DNA from: Legionella sp. | Lineage (GTDB): Bacteria > Pseudomonadota > Gammaproteobacteria > Legionellales > Legionellaceae | Direction: 5' to 3' | Length of the DNA stretch: 7,853 nt | Assembly: GCA_004297865.1 (NCBI GenBank) | Contig: SCSO01000099.1 | Span: forward strand, 1-7,853 | In this document: positions 6,536 to 7,853 of the stretch, in pieces | Numbering within the stretch: the stretch's first letter is position 1 | Layout: the number at the start of each line of letters is the position of its first letter | Notes under the pieces: model-generated | Databases searched by the model: none | What the model was told of the DNA's origin: nothing | The model's input: the letters and a program-made list of their open reading frames with translations, nothing else | Program-made: the position numbers and the translations under genes

Positions 6536-6995
6536 ATGACTTAGTATTCATAGAAAGTGATAAAGGGGTGTTTTTTGCACCGGCAAAGAAAATAACTAAT
6601 TCAACGTCTTTGTCAGAGTTATTTTCGCCATAGTGCCAAGTGTTTACTGTTTCAGTCCATGCTTGACCGGCTTTTAAAGTAATCTTTTTTACTTTACTTA
6701 TATCGGAAAAATCACCATGCGGATCGGTAGTAGAATATAAAGTTAATTCCCCTGAAATGATGTAGCCCGCTCCATTCATTGGATGTAAATGAACCGGAGT
6801 CTTTGTCTTAGGTGCTAATTTATAATTCACTATATTAAATTCCGGATGATCTGGCCCAAAACTTGGTAATGATGCACCATTCCAGCTTTTAGTGGTTTTA
6901 AGTAGTTCTCTTGCTTCAATTGGCTGCGCGTAATTTATTGAACTATACCCCAATAATAGTGGGATTATTAATCTGTTAATTTTTTTGATATTCAT
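6531..6995 (-). CDS. Exported cupin-domain protein
   Basis: This is a single-cupin protein of 154 aa. The start is taken at 6995 because AGGAG (7001-7005) stands 5 nt before it; an in-frame ATG at 7022 would add nine residues before the signal peptide and has no such site. Residues 1-23 form a Sec signal (MNIKKINRLIIPLLLG, cleavage probably after INYA), so the protein should be periplasmic. Cupin motif 1 is HLHPMNGAGYIISGE with His69 and His71, and motif 2 ends TWHYGEN with His121 and Asn125. The Glu that normally completes the metal site in motif 1 is absent, leaving three His ligands. Small secreted cupins may bind a metal or a small ligand; the substrate cannot be read from the sequence. 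It lies 63 nt downstream of the GNAT gene, but a repeated hairpin element with a T-tract lies between them, so it may have its own promoter. Confidence 0.85.
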   Translation of the reverse strand: MNIKKINRLIIPLLLGYSSINYAQPIEARELLKTTKSWNGASLPSFGPDHPEFNIVNYKLAPKTKTPVHLHPMNGAGYIISGELTLYSTTDPHGDFSDISKVKKITLKAGQAWTETVNTWHYGENNSDKDVELVIFFAGAKNTPLSLSMNTKSY

Positions 6996-7020
6996 TATGG
7001 CTCCTGAATCTTTACTCTTC

Positions 7021-7060
7021 ATAAAAAAATTGAAATCAATGAGGGCAGAGTCGATTGATT
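7021..7060 (-). repeat. Copy 1 of a 40-bp repeated palindromic element, possible terminator of the GNAT gene
   Basis: Read on the - strand, this 40-bp block matches 7751-7790 (+ strand) at 32 of 40 positions without gaps. Its first 27 bases have 7-bp complementary arms, AATCAAT and ATTGATT (7054-7060 and 7034-7040). The element overlaps the GNAT stop codon and is followed on the - strand by a run of seven T (7022-7029), so it may terminate that gene. It also lies just upstream of the cupin gene, and a TATAAT (7058-7063, - strand) at its edge could be a cupin -10 box, though no good -35 accompanies it. Confidence 0.6.
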
Positions 7061-7700
7061 ATAGCATTAACTCCATTAGGCTAACCTCCTGTTCCTTAAA
7101 TCTATCTATGCCCATCAATTTAAACCCGAATTGGGCATAATAATTAACAAGGGCAGGGGTAAATGCAAAAAGGTAAAGTTTTTTAAAATCCAAATCACGT
7201 GCCTTTTGACGTATTTTTTCTATTAACATTTTACCCACGCCTTGATTTTGATAGGTCTTATCCACTACAAGTGATTCCAACCAGGGGGTTAAATCGGGTT
7301 TTATTTCATCATGTTTATGTAAGGAAATAGCGCCAATAACTTGACTACCTTTTAATGCGATGAAAGTAAGCGGTAGAGTACTATCATTTAACTCATCATA
7401 AAACCCTTGCTCAATTTGTTCTATTCCTACATCAGCAATCCAGATGCTTCCTAAAACTTCATGCCAAATTTTTGCAAGAGTTGGAATGACTTCGGGATAT
7501 TCTTTTAAATACGCTATTTTAATATCCTTTTCTAATTGATGACCATCTAAATGGCGTTGATTGCGTTCATTCTCTTGTTTCGCTAGCAGTTTTTCTTTTT
7601 TGGTTCTTCCGAATTTAATGCGATTTTCTGAGGCTTGCTTCTCTTTTTCTAAGCGTTGCTTAGCCTTTCTCTTTTTATTTAGATTAATAATGTCTGCCAC
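7059..7700 (-). CDS. GNAT N-acetyltransferase with N-terminal DUF4169-like segment
   Basis: This 213-aa protein has two parts. Residues 1-55 (MADIINLNKKRKAK, then ENRIKFGRTKKEK and HLDGH) look like DUF4169, a short basic helical family usually found as a stand-alone protein of about 60 residues. Residues ~60-213 are a GNAT acyltransferase. The acetyl-CoA loop is QNQGVGK (151-157) after the strand WLESLVVD, and NYYAQFGF (186-193) supplies the usual Tyr (Y188). The acceptor is unknown. The start is GTG at 7700, supported by AGGA (7710-7713) 9 nt upstream and by the match of the very first residues to DUF4169. Transcription may begin from an extended -10 at 7737-7745. The gene is flanked by inverted copies of a 40-bp element. 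The family call is firm; the fusion is read directly from one uninterrupted frame. Confidence 0.88.
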   Translation of the reverse strand: MADIINLNKKRKAKQRLEKEKQASENRIKFGRTKKEKLLAKQENERNQRHLDGHQLEKDIKIAYLKEYPEVIPTLAKIWHEVLGSIWIADVGIEQIEQGFYDELNDSTLPLTFIALKGSQVIGAISLHKHDEIKPDLTPWLESLVVDKTYQNQGVGKMLIEKIRQKARDLDFKKLYLFAFTPALVNYYAQFGFKLMGIDRFKEQEVSLMELML

Positions 7701-7736
7701 GGCCTTAAATCCTGGTTAGCAAAATGTTTGGGAAGT

Positions 7737-7745
7737 ATTTTATCA
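7737..7745 (-). promoter_or_regulatory. Extended -10 promoter of the GNAT gene
   Basis: On the - strand TGA is followed directly by TAAAAT, a TGn extended -10. The -35 region is poor, as is usual for this promoter type, and it lies within copy 2 of the repeated element. The predicted start is near 7730, about 30 nt before the GTG start codon. Confidence 0.45.
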
Positions 7746-7750
7746 CATCA

Positions 7751-7790
7751 AATCAATCGAGTCTGATCCCATTGATTTTAAGCTTTTCAT
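7751..7790 (+). repeat. Copy 2 of the 40-bp repeated palindromic element
   Basis: This block is 32/40 identical to the reverse complement of 7021-7060. Its arms, AATCAAT (7751-7757) and ATTGATT (7771-7777), are perfect inverted repeats. It sits between the divergent GNAT and DUF1428 genes, covers the -35 region of the GNAT promoter and includes TTGATT (7772-7777), a possible -35 for the + gene. A regulatory role is an inference from that placement. Confidence 0.6.
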
Positions 7791-7798
7791 GATATAGT
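7772..7798 (+). promoter_or_regulatory. Weak candidate promoter of the DUF1428 gene
   Basis: TTGATT (7772-7777) and TATAGT (7793-7798) are separated by 15 bp, which is short. TATAAA (7802-7807) is an alternative -10. The -35 candidate lies inside the repeated element. Confidence 0.3.
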
Positions 7799-7824
7799 AG
7801 GTATAAAAATATTTGGAGAACTTT

Positions 7825-7853
7825 ATGGATTATATTGATGGGTTTGTTGTTCC
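7825..7853 (+). CDS. DUF1428-family protein (YbaA-like), 5' end only
   Basis: Only the first ten residues, MDYIDGFVVP, are inside the window. They match the characteristic start of DUF1428 proteins such as Escherichia coli YbaA, small single-domain proteins of about 120 residues with a ferredoxin-like fold and unknown function. GGAG (7815-7818) lies 6 nt before the ATG, a good ribosome binding site. The gene is divergent from the GNAT gene and shares the 124-bp gap with it. The rest lies beyond the window, so its completeness cannot be judged. Confidence 0.75.

Noticed and set aside
1..7853. tRNA, rRNA, CRISPR array, insertion sequence or prophage genes
   Set aside because: No cloverleaf, regularly spaced repeats, transposase or integrase reading frame was seen.

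Overview
The window looks like an AT-rich gammaproteobacterial chromosome, most probably a Legionella species. That is an inference. It rests on a large eukaryotic-type Ser/Thr kinase with a long helical C-terminal half, two orphan proteins of the kind common among Dot/Icm (type IVB) effector candidates, base composition, and the accompanying small housekeeping-type genes. No marker gene here proves the genus.

Left part (1-5143, + strand): a possible promoter (141-169) is followed by three co-oriented genes with gaps of only a few tens of bases. They are a 970-aa protein kinase with all core catalytic motifs, an unrecognised ~300-aa protein with hydrophobic segments, and an exported class A beta-lactamase-like serine hydrolase. 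The hydrolase keeps STIK, SDN and KTG but has an expanded omega-loop without the usual catalytic Glu. A hairpin (5141-5172) closes the run and separates it from a convergent gene.

Middle (5186-6530, - strand): a 371-aa orphan protein has a Rossmann/methyltransferase-like N-terminus and one C-terminal membrane segment, with a good sigma70-type promoter (6330-6358). Its 229-bp upstream gap holds several inverted repeats, a possible 30-codon ORF on the + strand, and the terminator of the next gene.

Right part (6531-7853): an exported cupin (-), a GNAT acetyltransferase fused to an N-terminal DUF4169-like segment (-, GTG start), and the first 29 bases of a DUF1428-family gene (+). A roughly 40-bp element, 32/40 identical between copies, occurs in inverted orientation on the two sides of the GNAT gene. 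Each copy lies just upstream of an outward-facing gene (cupin on one side, DUF1428 on the other). It carries 7-bp palindromic arms and may be a shared operator or a small repeat element.

Working together: the kinase and its neighbour may be co-expressed secreted factors. The serine hydrolase would act in the periplasm on cell wall or beta-lactam-like substrates. The right-hand genes look like accessory stress or metabolic functions, possibly under common control through the repeated element. All functional links between genes are inference from arrangement.
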